In this document: positions 27,348 through 35,890 of the stretch, in pieces
Numbering within the stretch: the first letter of the stretch is position 1
How the letters are laid out: the number at the start of each line of letters is the position of its first letter
NCBI GenBank assembly: GCA_934546985.1
Contig: CAKTEE010000004.1
Span: 162,168 to 226,167 of the forward strand
Length of the DNA stretch: 64,000 nucleotides
Origin: an uncultured Eubacteriales bacterium
GTDB lineage: Bacteria; Bacillota; Clostridia; Oscillospirales; Acutalibacteraceae
Direction: 5' to 3'
The notes under the pieces: model-generated
Database searches by the model: none
What the model saw: the letters and a program-made list of their open reading frames with translations, nothing else
Told to the model about the DNA's origin: nothing
Translations under genes and position numbers: made by a program

Positions 27348-28834
27348 TGTTCATGCGCAAATTTGGAACCAATTCTTTCCGAAAATACTTTACAGTCATA
27401 TCCCTGATTATCATTCTATGCTTCATCATTTTAGGTGTTGCCCTGCTCGGATTTGTCTCCAATTACTGGCAGGAGCAGAACGGCAGCCTGCTTTTAGACA
27501 ATGCAAAATCCCTTTCCAAAATGACAAACCGCATTATTGATGAAGATTCCCTTCAAATCAATCAGGATGCCGCTGTTTTTGCCTGCAATGCGCTGGACGT
27601 CATGTCTGCTTCCATTAATGCAGACGCGTTTATCGTTAATTTAAACGGTGAAGCTATCCTTTGCAAGGAGCGGAGCGCTTCCAACGGAGATTTCAACGTT
27701 TTAGAAGAATGTGATGTTCATAAGGGTCAAGTAATTGATCAGGAACTTCTCAGGCAAATTATTTCTCAGGATAACTATACCGGCTACCATTATCTTAACA
27801 GCACCAAAATGAAAAGCCAAATTGCAGGAGTCCCGCTGATGGTAAAAAACGAAGCTGTCGGTGCGGCAATCGTTGCAGCTCCTGTGTCCAATCTGCATCC
27901 TTTCGTCACAGAAATTTTTAAAAATTTCCTGCTTTCTGCAATTTTGGCACTGGCATTGGCATTTGTCTTTGTCTATTTAATGACTTACCAGATGATAAAG
28001 CCCCTGCGGAGCATGTCCGCTGCAACAAGGAGCTTTGCCAAAGGCGATTTTTCCTACCGTGTCCACGTTACGGGCAATGATGAAATGGCAGAGCTTGCTG
28101 CGGCATTTAACGCTATGGCACAGTCGCTGGCGACCACAGAAGCTTCTCGCCGGAACTTTGTAGCAAACGTTTCCCATGAACTGAAAACGCCGATGACTAC
28201 CATCGGCGGCTTTATTGACGGAATCCTCGACGGCACCATTCCGCCAGAAAAGCAGGAATACTATTTAAAAATCGTTTCCGATGAAGTAAAGCGTCTTTCA
28301 CGGCTGGTAAAGGAAATGCTGAACATGTCCAAAATCGAAGCTGGCGAAATGAAAATAAAACCGACCCCCTTTGATATTTCTGAAAAACTGTTCCGCATCT
28401 TAGTTTCCTTTGAACAGGTAATAGATAAAAAATGTATTGAAATCCGAGGATTTGACCATATCCAAGGCATTACAGTAGAAGCTGACGAGGACAGTATTCA
28501 CCAGGTATTATACAACTTGATTGATAATGCGGTGAAATTTACGAATGAAGGCGGTTACATTCAGGTTGACGCTCACACGGAAGATAAGGATGTTATTATC
28601 AGTATCCGCAACAGCGGGGAAGGCATTTCCTCCGAAGAACTGGGCAAGATTTTTGAACGGTTTTATAAAGTTGATAAATCCCGCAGTAAGGATGTAAAAG
28701 GAACCGGTCTGGGACTGTATATCGTAAAAAATATTATTGAAATGCACGGCGGCAAAATTACGGCCCGGAGCAAAGAAGGCGAATACAGTGAATTTGAATT
28801 TCGTATTCCGCTGAAATTTCAGGCAAACAAATAA
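27347..28834 (+). CDS. Sensor histidine kinase
   Basis: A 495-residue membrane kinase. It has an N-terminal helix (about 17-40), an extracytoplasmic sensor of about 150 residues, a second helix (about 185-205), a HAMP linker (MIKPLRSMSAATRSFAKGDF), a HisKA domain with the phosphorylated His at about residue 277 (FVANVSHELKTPM), and a HATPase domain (NLIDNAVKFTNEGG; IFERFYKVDKSR; GTGLGLYIVKNI). The first Met is 1 base into the upstream stop; a second ATG lies two codons in. The signal sensed is not evident. Co-transcribed with the response regulator. Confidence 0.95.
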   Translation: MFMRKFGTNSFRKYFTVISLIIILCFIILGVALLGFVSNYWQEQNGSLLLDNAKSLSKMTNRIIDEDSLQINQDAAVFACNALDVMSASINADAFIVNLNGEAILCKERSASNGDFNVLEECDVHKGQVIDQELLRQIISQDNYTGYHYLNSTKMKSQIAGVPLMVKNEAVGAAIVAAPVSNLHPFVTEIFKNFLLSAILALALAFVFVYLMTYQMIKPLRSMSAATRSFAKGDFSYRVHVTGNDEMAELAAAFNAMAQSLATTEASRRNFVANVSHELKTPMTTIGGFIDGILDGTIPPEKQEYYLKIVSDEVKRLSRLVKEMLNMSKIEAGEMKIKPTPFDISEKLFRILVSFEQVIDKKCIEIRGFDHIQGITVEADEDSIHQVLYNLIDNAVKFTNEGGYIQVDAHTEDKDVIISIRNSGEGISSEELGKIFERFYKVDKSRSKDVKGTGLGLYIVKNIIEMHGGKITARSKEGEYSEFEFRIPLKFQANK

Positions 28835-28953
28835 CAAAATTGGCGAATGTTGTTTAAAATCTATTAATATATCCGTTATATTGTTACAAAGGCACAGCGT
28901 TATAGTATAGACATACCAAGAAACACACGAATGCTTAGGAGGTTCGATGATAT

Positions 28954-30759
28954 ATGAATATTTGGGATGAAAATAATCAAAACCCCAACAATGCAAATGC
29001 AGAAGATGTTCAGGAACTGAACACCACAGAAAACAAAGACGCTGAACAGCATGAACGCCAAACATATGCTGACAGCACAGCGCAACCCCAGGAAAACGAA
29101 CAGGTAATTTGGGAAAGCGACGATTCCAGCAGCCAGATTTCCGAAGAACCGCAGGACAGTAAGTCGATGGAAAACGATTATACCGGTTCCTACAGTTCCT
29201 ATCAGCAGCAATATACAAATCCGCAGCATCCACAATACGGAGGAAATCAGTATACTGGTGGATATCCGTACCAAAACCCTTACCATGCACAACAATCCAA
29301 TCCCTACAACGCAAATCAATATCAAGGCGGTATATACAACAACCAGCAGTATAACGGTCCATATCAGGGTTACCCGCAGAATCAAAACCAGTACCAGCAA
29401 GGGCAGCCCTACTATCAATCAACTTCACAGCCGCCTATGGATCAGAAACCACCGGTAAAAAAGAAAAAAACCGGTAAAATCATTTTTGCCTGTCTGCTTG
29501 CCGCGGCAGTTATCAGCGCCGGCATCGGTGTTGTTTACGCAGTACGCAACGGTATTCAGGCAAAACCGGAAATCACCACAACTACCACTTCGGCATCCTC
29601 AGGAAAAACAAACGGAGAAACAAAACCCACCGGCAATGAAAGCCTGAACGTTTCACCCACGCCGGCAGGAGATACTGCCTCCGGCGACCAAAGCGGCAAA
29701 CTTTCCGCAGAACAGGTTTATGAAAAGCTTTCCAAATCCAATGTAGGCATTGTTATTTACAGTGCAGACGGGAATACCATTATGGGGCAAGGTTCCGGTA
29801 TTATCATGTCTCAGAGCGGTTACATTCTAACCTGCGCCCATGTAATTGATGAGGTTTCCAACGGCAAAATCCGCGTCGTACTGGAAGACAATACAGAATA
29901 CGATGCCACCGTCGTTGGTTATGATGAACGTACGGATATCGGCGTTGTAAAAATTACGCCTACAGGAACCCTAAATGTCGCGGAGTTCGGCGATTCCAAT
30001 GCCCTTAAAGTAGGTGAACAGATTATCGCTATCGGTAATCCGGGCGGCTTGCAGTTCTTCGGCTCTTTTTCCGACGGCAAGGTTTCCGCTATCGACCGTC
30101 CGGTAAACAGTTCTATCGGTTACACAATGAAGTGTATCCAGCATACTGCGGCAATCAGCCCCGGCAACTCAGGCGGTATGCTTGTTAACCTGTATGGTCA
30201 AGTTATTGGTATCAATTCTTCTAAAATTGCACAGACGGATTATGAAGGCATTGGTTTTGCTATTCCGATTTCCTCTGCAAAGCCTATTATTGATGATATT
30301 ATTGAATACGGCTATGTAAAAGACCGTGCCAAACTGGGCATTTCCTATAATAAAATTAACGCAAACTATCAATATTATATGGCGGCTTACAGCTATGGCA
30401 TGCCAACAGGTTCCATCGTTATTGAAAGTATCAGTAAGGACAGCGATATTAATAACTATGATGTCAGACAGTATGATTTTATTACCGCTATCAATGGCAA
30501 AGAATTGCAGGATGGCTCTGAATTAACAGAGTTTATTGAAAATTCAAAGCCCGGGGACAAAATTACGCTTACAATCAGCAGAATTTCAAATAATGCTATT
30601 AAAACATTTGATATCACCTGCGAATTGGTAGAAGATAAGGGAACCGCGGATTCTTCCAGCGGAAGTACAAATTCACAGAATGAAAATAATAACAATCCGA
30701 ACGGCGGCAACAATCCATTTGGCAGCGGACAGAATCCATTTGGTTTTCCCGGTTATTAA
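28954..30759 (+). CDS. HtrA/DegP-like membrane serine protease
   Basis: A 601-residue S1C protease that would degrade or refold damaged proteins outside the membrane. It begins with an unusual 170-residue cytosolic tail rich in Gln, Asn, Tyr and Pro. A basic patch and membrane helix follow (about 173-195), a Thr/Ser linker, then the trypsin-like domain with catalytic H296 (TCAHVIDE), D328 (DERTDIGV) and S406 (PGNSGG). A single PDZ domain is at about residues 460-555, and the tail is again Asn/Gly-rich. AGGAGG lies 11 bases before the ATG. It follows the two-component system by 120 bases with a possible promoter near 28880-28910, so the pair may regulate it. Confidence 0.93.
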   Translation: MNIWDENNQNPNNANAEDVQELNTTENKDAEQHERQTYADSTAQPQENEQVIWESDDSSSQISEEPQDSKSMENDYTGSYSSYQQQYTNPQHPQYGGNQYTGGYPYQNPYHAQQSNPYNANQYQGGIYNNQQYNGPYQGYPQNQNQYQQGQPYYQSTSQPPMDQKPPVKKKKTGKIIFACLLAAAVISAGIGVVYAVRNGIQAKPEITTTTTSASSGKTNGETKPTGNESLNVSPTPAGDTASGDQSGKLSAEQVYEKLSKSNVGIVIYSADGNTIMGQGSGIIMSQSGYILTCAHVIDEVSNGKIRVVLEDNTEYDATVVGYDERTDIGVVKITPTGTLNVAEFGDSNALKVGEQIIAIGNPGGLQFFGSFSDGKVSAIDRPVNSSIGYTMKCIQHTAAISPGNSGGMLVNLYGQVIGINSSKIAQTDYEGIGFAIPISSAKPIIDDIIEYGYVKDRAKLGISYNKINANYQYYMAAYSYGMPTGSIVIESISKDSDINNYDVRQYDFITAINGKELQDGSELTEFIENSKPGDKITLTISRISNNAIKTFDITCELVEDKGTADSSSGSTNSQNENNNNPNGGNNPFGSGQNPFGFPGY

Positions 30760-30779
30760 AATATAATATATCAATAAGC

Positions 30780-30804
30780 AGACGGATATTTACTGTATCC
30801 GTCT
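30780..30804 (+). terminator. Terminator of the HtrA-like gene
   Basis: A 9-bp stem AGACGGATA/TATCCGTCT with a 7-base loop, followed by GTTTCTTT. Confidence 0.8.
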
Positions 30805-31241
30805 GTTTCTTTGATAAACTCTCCTGCTTTTAACTAAAAACCGTAACACAAAAAACGAGATATGCATATCTTACTAAAGAGATTTCATAGAATCCCCACT
30901 TTAATTCAAATTAGAACTTTTCTATCCAATCTGATAAAAACCGCAGTTGAGTACACCGTTAAGAATAGGATTATTTTAAGAAAATTAAACACATATATTG
31001 TGCTGCTTTCAAAGATTTTTGTTCATAAAAAGCTGAAAAAATAATGATATATTTTTTCCTTAGGTAGTATTTTCACTTCACATCTCCTTTAAATTGTGAT
31101 TTATACGCTCAATTCACAAACCATTTTTCTTCTTTAATCACAAAAATTCGGAATTATTAAATAAAAACTCTGTTATATTTTAACAATTTTCCACAGAGAA
31201 ATTAACGCCCTATTAACTTTCTTGTTGTTTATCAATAAGTA
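30805..31241. other. AT-rich intergenic region
   Basis: About 440 bases of low-GC sequence between the HtrA terminator and the sugar transferase promoter. No convincing gene, RNA or repeat is seen; the 60-codon frame at 30862-31044 lacks a ribosome site and coding-like composition. Confidence 0.5.
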
Positions 31242-31270
31242 TTGATTATTTATCGAAAAAGGTTTATACT
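31242..31270 (+). promoter_or_regulatory. Promoter of the sugar transferase gene
   Basis: TTGATT (31242-31247), 17 bases, TATACT (31265-31270), about 50 bases before the start at 31320. Confidence 0.6.
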
Positions 31271-31319
31271 ATTGTCAATCTGTAAAACGTCTATTCCTGT
31301 TTTAAGGAGATGATATTAA

Positions 31320-31982
31320 TTGTATAAGAACATAATAAAAAGAGTTATAGATATTATTGTCAGCTTATGCCTGATTACGGTTTTATCTCCCATTATGCTG
31401 ATCGTTGCGGCGATTATTCTGATTGATGACGGTGCACCTGTTATCTTCCGTCAAAAACGTGTGGGCAGGAACGGCCGTGATTTTACCATATTTAAATTCC
31501 GCACTATGAAGCGGTTAAGCCCCAAAGAAACCCCTACCGCAGACTTACGCAATCCATACTCCTACATGATTCGTACCGGACGTTTTCTGCGTGCCACAAG
31601 TTTGGACGAGTTACCCCAGTTATTCAATGTTCTAAAAGGTGATATGAGCCTGATTGGTCCCCGCCCGCTCATTAGGAAAGAACAGAAAATGTTCCTGCTG
31701 CGTGAGCGTAACAATATTTATTCTGTACGCCCCGGCTTAACCGGCTGGGCACAGGTGAATGGGCGTGATTGCATCAGCATTGAACGTAAAATCGCGTTAG
31801 ATAAAGAATATGTAAAAAACTGTACTTTTTTCATGGATTTGAAAATCGCATTTAAAACTATTGGTGTTGTTATTTTCAGAAAAGGCTATCAAGAAGGACG
31901 CAGCCATAGTTCAGCAAAAAAACGTCGTTCTTCCAACACCGTAAAAATTAAAAATTCTTCAGCAAAACGTATGCTCGGTTAG
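31320..31982 (+). CDS. Undecaprenyl-phosphate sugar-1-phosphate transferase
   Basis: A 220-residue monotopic phosphoglycosyl transferase (PglC/WcaJ family core) that transfers a sugar-phosphate to the lipid carrier at the inner face of the membrane, starting a surface glycan. It has an N-terminal re-entrant/membrane helix (about 5-32), KFRTMK (about 60-65), the catalytic DE pair in TSLDELPQLFNVLKGDMSLIGPRP, and VRPGLTGWAQVNGRD. The C-terminus carries a 30-residue basic tail. The start is a TTG with AAGGAG ten bases upstream. It is separated from the other polysaccharide genes (45-50 kb) and has its own promoter. Confidence 0.9.
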   Translation: MYKNIIKRVIDIIVSLCLITVLSPIMLIVAAIILIDDGAPVIFRQKRVGRNGRDFTIFKFRTMKRLSPKETPTADLRNPYSYMIRTGRFLRATSLDELPQLFNVLKGDMSLIGPRPLIRKEQKMFLLRERNNIYSVRPGLTGWAQVNGRDCISIERKIALDKEYVKNCTFFMDLKIAFKTIGVVIFRKGYQEGRSHSSAKKRRSSNTVKIKNSSAKRMLG

Positions 31983-31989
31983 ATTATTC

Positions 31990-32010
31990 CGTCCTGTTTT
32001 TTACAGGGCG
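31990..32010 (+). terminator. Terminator of the sugar transferase gene
   Basis: An 8-bp stem (CGTCCTGT/ACAGGGCG, one G-U) with a T5 loop, followed by a T-rich stretch. Confidence 0.6.
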
Positions 32011-32445
32011 GCTTTCTTTTGCCTTAAAACTGAAAATCTATGGAAGTATATATTTTTTGGAACGGTTTTATTTTAATTATCAGAACTGTCTCAATCTGCC
32101 GGTAAAAAACTCTTGCTCTTAGGCATAAAATTAAAATGCAAAAAATTTCCGTTTTTATTCAAGCATTGCCACTGTAATATAACTTCTTTGAAATTATGAA
32201 AAGCGTAGATTTAGCTATTCGTCCGTTTATCAGAACAATAGTCAGTTTGTAATAAACTAAAAGGTACACGTTTCCTTTCCTTATGTTACAGCATTCCGTA
32301 TTTTAATAAAACAGCGCGGTCTTGATCATGACTTGATATTGTAAATATAAAACTTACGGAAAGCTTATAACGCCTAAATACGGATGTTCTCTTTCTTTAA
32401 TAGCCCGAAAGAACAAAACGGTTTTATTGAAACATTAGCCAAAAA
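32011..32445. other. AT-rich intergenic region
   Basis: About 435 bases with no gene, RNA or repeat recognised, up to the terminator of the minus-strand peptidase gene. Confidence 0.5.
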
Positions 32446-32478
32446 ATCCCCGCCAGCTGTTTTTAACAGAGCGGGGAT
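32446..32478 (-). terminator. Terminator of the SH3b/C39-like peptidase gene
   Basis: An outer stem ATCCCCGC/GCGGGGAT with a T-rich tail on the minus strand and an inner CTGTT/AACAG pairing. Confidence 0.85.
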
Positions 32479-32500
32479 ACTTTCTTTAAAATGATTCTAT

Positions 32501-33478
32501 TTATTTGTAGTAAACCAATTTATAGAAATTCGGATGAGAACTCAAAAACTGCTGTAATGTTTTAACCGTGTTGGAACCTGGGTCATTTACCATAAACTGT
32601 GCAGGGCTTAAATTTACACCGCCCTGATAACCGGTAACTACCACCCAGTGCTGTCTGCCGACATTAGATTTCGCACCAATCAAAACTGGTTTTCCGGCTT
32701 TTAACTGCTGATAAATCGTCTGTAAATACTGGCTGGCATTTGTTGTCTGCACATAATTGGAGGGCCAGTATAAATCGCCGCTGGAGGAATAGGTAAGCTT
32801 TTTAGACATTGCATCCGGATAAATGGTAGTTCCTGTCCTATAAGATTCCATCATTGCCAAAGCAGTTGTCGTACAGCCGATTTGACGGATCGTTTTGCCG
32901 GAAGTACCAAGTTTGACATCCGCCCATCTTGCGTCCGTCTGCTTATAATCAGGGATAGAAAGCTTAACAGCGGGATAAGAAACAGAACCGGCCTGGCTTA
33001 AATATTGGCTGCTGGCATAACCAATGCTTGTCCCACGATAAAGGATTTTAGACCATCCGTTTGCCTGAGAAAGCACTACAACATTTTTCCCTTTTGGCAG
33101 CGTTGCAGCTATGCTGTAATGAGTTCCTGCACCCTGACGGATATTCAAATTACCTGATGCTGTCTGTACGGTTGCCGCCTTACTGCCGGAAACCTGTTTG
33201 ATATAGTCGCCATGAACATAACCGTAACGTCCATCGCCATATTCCACATGCCACCATGCACCGCTTTTAGAAAGCAAGGTAATGTAACTATTCCTTGCCA
33301 GGGATGTAATAATCCCTGCGGAAGAAGACGGGCTACTTCTGACATTCAGATTACCCGATGAAGTTGAAACAACACCGGCAGTTGAATTCATATCCGCAGC
33401 ATAAACCGTTCCGCTGGATACTGTATATGTCATAACCGTCATAAGCATTGCAACGAAAATCGCTGTAATTTTCTTCAT
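32501..33478 (-). CDS. Secreted SH3b-domain C39-like peptidase
   Basis: A 325-residue exported protein. It has a typical signal peptide (MKKITAIFVAMLMTV..., predicted cut after VYA at about residue 28), two bacterial SH3 repeats (about 33-100 and 105-170, LNVRSSPSSSAG; LNIRQGAGTHYS) and a C-terminal C39-like cysteine peptidase with C202 (IGCTT), H277 (HWVVVTGY) and D299 (VNDPGS). It may cut wall peptides or act as a surface protease; the target is unknown. The frame continues upstream to 33643, but ATG 33478 has GAGGTG, the signal peptide and a promoter (33526-33553) that places the transcript start near 33519. Confidence 0.88.
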   Translation of the reverse strand: MKKITAIFVAMLMTVMTYTVSSGTVYAADMNSTAGVVSTSSGNLNVRSSPSSSAGIITSLARNSYITLLSKSGAWWHVEYGDGRYGYVHGDYIKQVSGSKAATVQTASGNLNIRQGAGTHYSIAATLPKGKNVVVLSQANGWSKILYRGTSIGYASSQYLSQAGSVSYPAVKLSIPDYKQTDARWADVKLGTSGKTIRQIGCTTTALAMMESYRTGTTIYPDAMSKKLTYSSSGDLYWPSNYVQTTNASQYLQTIYQQLKAGKPVLIGAKSNVGRQHWVVVTGYQGGVNLSPAQFMVNDPGSNTVKTLQQFLSSHPNFYKLVYYK

Positions 33479-33525
33479 ATTACACCTCGTTCTATTATAT
33501 TTCGCCCCTAACAGGCGGCGCCTCA

Positions 33526-33553
33526 ATTGTAACATGGATACATCGAAGTTCAA
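33526..33553 (-). promoter_or_regulatory. Promoter of the C39-like peptidase gene
   Basis: Minus strand TTGAAC (33548-33553), 16 bases, TACAAT (33526-33531). It gives a leader of about 40 bases. Confidence 0.6.
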
Positions 33554-33740
33554 GACGCCAAATATAGGAAATCCCTTCGGCAGAACTGCTGTTTCTCTGT
33601 CGAATCCTGCTAAAACAAGGCTTTCAGCAAACACTTTAACCAAATTTTACCACTGGTTAGAAAAAACAGAACATTATTTATGTGTATAAATAAATTTTTA
33701 TTATTTACTAAAGCCTTAAAAAAACAAAGTTCCAAAAGAA

Positions 33741-33774
33741 AAAGCCCCGAACGCAAATTGCGAATCGAGGCTTT
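33741..33774 (-). terminator. Terminator of the small hypothetical gene near tRNA-Arg
   Basis: A 10-bp stem (AAAGCCCCGA/TCGAGGCTTT, one G-U on the minus transcript), an inner CGCAA/TTGCG stem, and a T-rich tail on the minus strand. Confidence 0.75.
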
Positions 33775-33972
33775 GGACTATCTATAGAATACGAAAGCAT
33801 GTTTTTATATTTTAGTTATAAACCATGAAACTCGGCATCAATGTTATAAAAGGCGATTGCAGATAAATAAGCGAGTTTTAGAGCGGTAAGGACCAACATA
33901 AACCCGCTCCAGCTTTTAAAAACAGAGCAAGATATTATAATTTTTTCGGATGAAATTGAACCTCCGCAGAAT

Positions 33973-34383
33973 TTAATAGTATTTGGGATACAATTCAATT
34001 TTGTATAAACAATTATCCTCAACATTGGCAAGAAAGCGTAAAACATCAACATCATCAATGTGTATAGTTTTCTGTTCGTTATTGTTTTCTTCCCACCAAT
34101 TTTTACTCAGTAAAACATACTTAATTCCACGCACTGATTTTAAACTGATCATTACTTCTTCTAATTTTTTCAATCCTTTTCTATTTATTTGCTTTCCACC
34201 GACAGCGGTATCACAATCGCAACGATTGGATGTGATTCTATATCTATTGCCGCAGTTTTCTACACAAGTATTTACCTGTTTTATATTTCCTGTATTAAAA
34301 TGATATTCAGAATCTTTTATGGCTTTATTATAATCGTCAGAGTTAAATCCATCATTGATAGCACCATAGAGAAAATAACACAT
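33973..34383 (-). CDS. Hypothetical protein
   Basis: Not recognised. Read from ATG 34383 (GGTGG about seven bases upstream) it has 136 residues, is soluble, and contains a Cys-rich middle (CVENCGNRYRITSNRCDCDT) with a conserved-looking VGGKQINRKGLKKLEEVM segment and an aromatic C-terminus. The frame remains open upstream to 34503, but that extension runs back into the terminator hairpin of the tRNA-Arg gene, so it is unlikely to be translated, or it is the remnant of a longer gene. The downstream terminator at 33741 supports a real transcript. AT-rich relative to neighbours. Confidence 0.5.
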   Translation of the reverse strand: MCYFLYGAINDGFNSDDYNKAIKDSEYHFNTGNIKQVNTCVENCGNRYRITSNRCDCDTAVGGKQINRKGLKKLEEVMISLKSVRGIKYVLLSKNWWEENNNEQKTIHIDDVDVLRFLANVEDNCLYKIELYPKYY

Positions 34384-34492
34384 ATAAACCACCGCTTTGC
34401 GTTTATTTTTATACAACCAAAGAAACAAAGCAAGGGCAGTCTTGCAAAACACTTCTTCACTACTAATCGACTTAAAGAGATTAGTAAAAAGT

Positions 34493-34528
34493 AAAATCGA
34501 CACCCTTCTTGCAAAGAATGTCGATTTT
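34493..34528 (-). terminator. Terminator of tRNA-Arg
   Basis: A 10-bp stem AAAATCGACA/TGTCGATTTT followed by ACTTTTT on the minus strand. It starts at the base after the encoded CCA. Confidence 0.85.
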
Positions 34529-34605
34529 TGGCCCGCCTGAAGGGATTCGAACCCCTGTCCTCCAGAATCGGAATCTGTTGCGATATCCAGCTTCGCTACA
34601 GGCGG
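34529..34605 (-). tRNA. tRNA-Arg (anticodon CCG), CCA encoded
   Basis: A minus-strand cloverleaf of 77 bases including CCA. The acceptor stem is CCGCCTG/CAGGCGG with discriminator G; the D stem is GCGA/TCGC. The anticodon loop UUCCGAU gives anticodon CCG, reading codon CGG (the 27-43 pair is a mismatch). The T arm is AGGGG/CCCTT with loop TTCGAAT. It is followed at once by a strong terminator. Single tRNA unit. Confidence 0.93.
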
Positions 34606-34662
34606 ATATGAAATTGTGACCTAACGAAAATATATTATATCATAAACAAAATAAAATTGCTA

Positions 34663-35322
34663 CTATAAAAGCCGGGAATTATTGATCAACAGCTCAAATT
34701 TTAAATGCAGAGCTTCTGCCGCACGGCGGCAAAGCACCATACGGGTGAGGAAAATCTCAAAATAGTCCATCACTGCGCAAATTTCCGTATCAATAGAAAC
34801 TTTTAAAATAATTGTTTTTTCTTCTTTGTTTAAACGCAGTTCCGATTTCTGTGCGGCAAAGTTAACCCGGTCATGAATATCCGCAGCAGCAAATTCGCGG
34901 TTCCGGACGCGGCTGCGGCGCACATCACTTTTATCTGCAAGGATTAACGCGGCGGCAACTGCATTTACAGGCGCGGCGGTACCTTCATCATGGTGGCCGA
35001 TTGCAGAAGCAATCAATGCGGTCTCTTCCGGCGCAAGCCCAAGGCGCGTAAGGATTTGGAATGCCATCAGCCCACCGCTTTGCGCATGGTCTGTGCGGTT
35101 AATGGTGTTGCCGATATCATGCATATAGCCTGCAATCATAGCAAGCTCGCAGGTACGTTCATCATGTCCGGTTTCGCGCAGAATACGGGAGGCAATGTCA
35201 GCAGTTCGCATTGCATGGGCAAATCCATGTTCCGTATAACCCACAGCACCCAGCACTTGGTTGGAGGTTTCGATATAAGTTTTAATTTCATGGTTTTTCT
35301 TAATATCTTCAAATGTAATCAA
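34663..35322 (-). CDS. HD-domain phosphohydrolase
   Basis: A 219-residue soluble metal-dependent phosphohydrolase. HD-domain metal ligands are seen: HGFAHAMR (about 33-40), AGYMHDIGN (about 65-73), then GHHDEG (about 108) and LADKSD (about 128-133). Relatives hydrolyse nucleotides or related phosphates; the substrate is unknown. The C-terminal third is a small mixed domain. The start is TTG 35322 with GGGGAGGG seven bases upstream. It lies just upstream of tRNA-Arg on the same strand. Confidence 0.88.
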   Translation of the reverse strand: MITFEDIKKNHEIKTYIETSNQVLGAVGYTEHGFAHAMRTADIASRILRETGHDERTCELAMIAGYMHDIGNTINRTDHAQSGGLMAFQILTRLGLAPEETALIASAIGHHDEGTAAPVNAVAAALILADKSDVRRSRVRNREFAAADIHDRVNFAAQKSELRLNKEEKTIILKVSIDTEICAVMDYFEIFLTRMVLCRRAAEALHLKFELLINNSRLL

Positions 35323-35452
35323 TTTTCAGCCCTCCCCTCAGTATACCTCCATTATTATACACGGTTTCTGTTAAAAATCCAAACAGATTTTGTAATAGGA
35401 TGGGTTTTTAATTTAAAACCAAATACAACTTATAATATATTTATAAATTATA

Positions 35453-35481
35453 TTTACTTGTATTAAAATATATTGTATAAT
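35453..35481 (+). promoter_or_regulatory. Orphan promoter
   Basis: TTTACT (35453-35458), 17 bases, TATAAT (35476-35481) on the plus strand. It faces a 350-base stretch with no annotated gene; see the candidate RNA that follows. Confidence 0.5.
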
Positions 35482-35487
35482 AAGTAT

Positions 35488-35879
35488 AAAAAATAGGAAA
35501 GGTGTGAACCCAATGTGCTAAGTAATTCGGCGATAATAAAGGCAAGGGAATGTTAAAATTAAGAAATACAAATTTTATGAAAATTCCGCTAAATACAGCA
35601 AGTGATTTGTAATGTTTCCGATGGTTAAAAAGTTCCGGCTGTTTCAAGAGGAACGGTTGGAATAAGAGAAAGTAGGACTGAAAACGTTTTAAATCATAAT
35701 CAGCGGAAATAATAAAACCCTTGCATGTTTATAGAAAATCCTTTTATTTGTGTACGATAATGCAAGTTTTCTTCATATAAATATTAAAATGGGTTCAATA
35801 TTACCCTTTTGTAGAATACCTTTTATTGTTATATGTAATAAATAGTAAAGCCTGCGGAAAAATCCCCGCAGGCTTTTTG
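35488..35879 (+). ncRNA. Candidate non-coding or small-peptide transcript
   Basis: Starts about seven bases after a good -10 box and ends in a strong hairpin terminator with a T tail (35847-35879). Internal structure: GTTCC/GGAAC stem near 35625-35660, CTTGCAT...ATGCAAG near 35722-35770, GGGT/ACCC hairpin near 35790-35812. It contains two very short frames, one at 35550-35612 (20 codons) behind AAGGCAAGGG. No known RNA family was recognised by eye. Confidence 0.3.
35847..35879. terminator. Strong bidirectional terminator
   Basis: An 11-bp stem AAAGCCTGCGG/CCGCAGGCTTT with a short loop; T5 on the plus side. It serves the minus-strand operon ending at 35891 and possibly a plus-strand transcript. 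Confidence 0.85.
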
Positions 35880-35890
35880 TACGGTTGTGG

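Noticed and set aside
28508..29428. Minus-strand 306-codon frame opposite the kinase and HtrA genes
   Set aside because: It overlaps two well-supported genes, has no ribosome site, and reads as Cys/Phe/Ile-rich sequence typical of a shadow of the Gln/Tyr-rich HtrA tail.
33479..33740. c-di-AMP or other riboswitch before the C39/SH3b peptidase
   Set aside because: Wall hydrolases often have one, but no conserved ydaO-type motif is present and the promoter leaves only about 40 bases of leader.
33816..34058. Minus-strand 80-codon frame overlapping the small hypothetical gene
   Set aside because: Out of frame with the Cys-rich protein, no Shine-Dalgarno site, and composition like AT-rich non-coding DNA.
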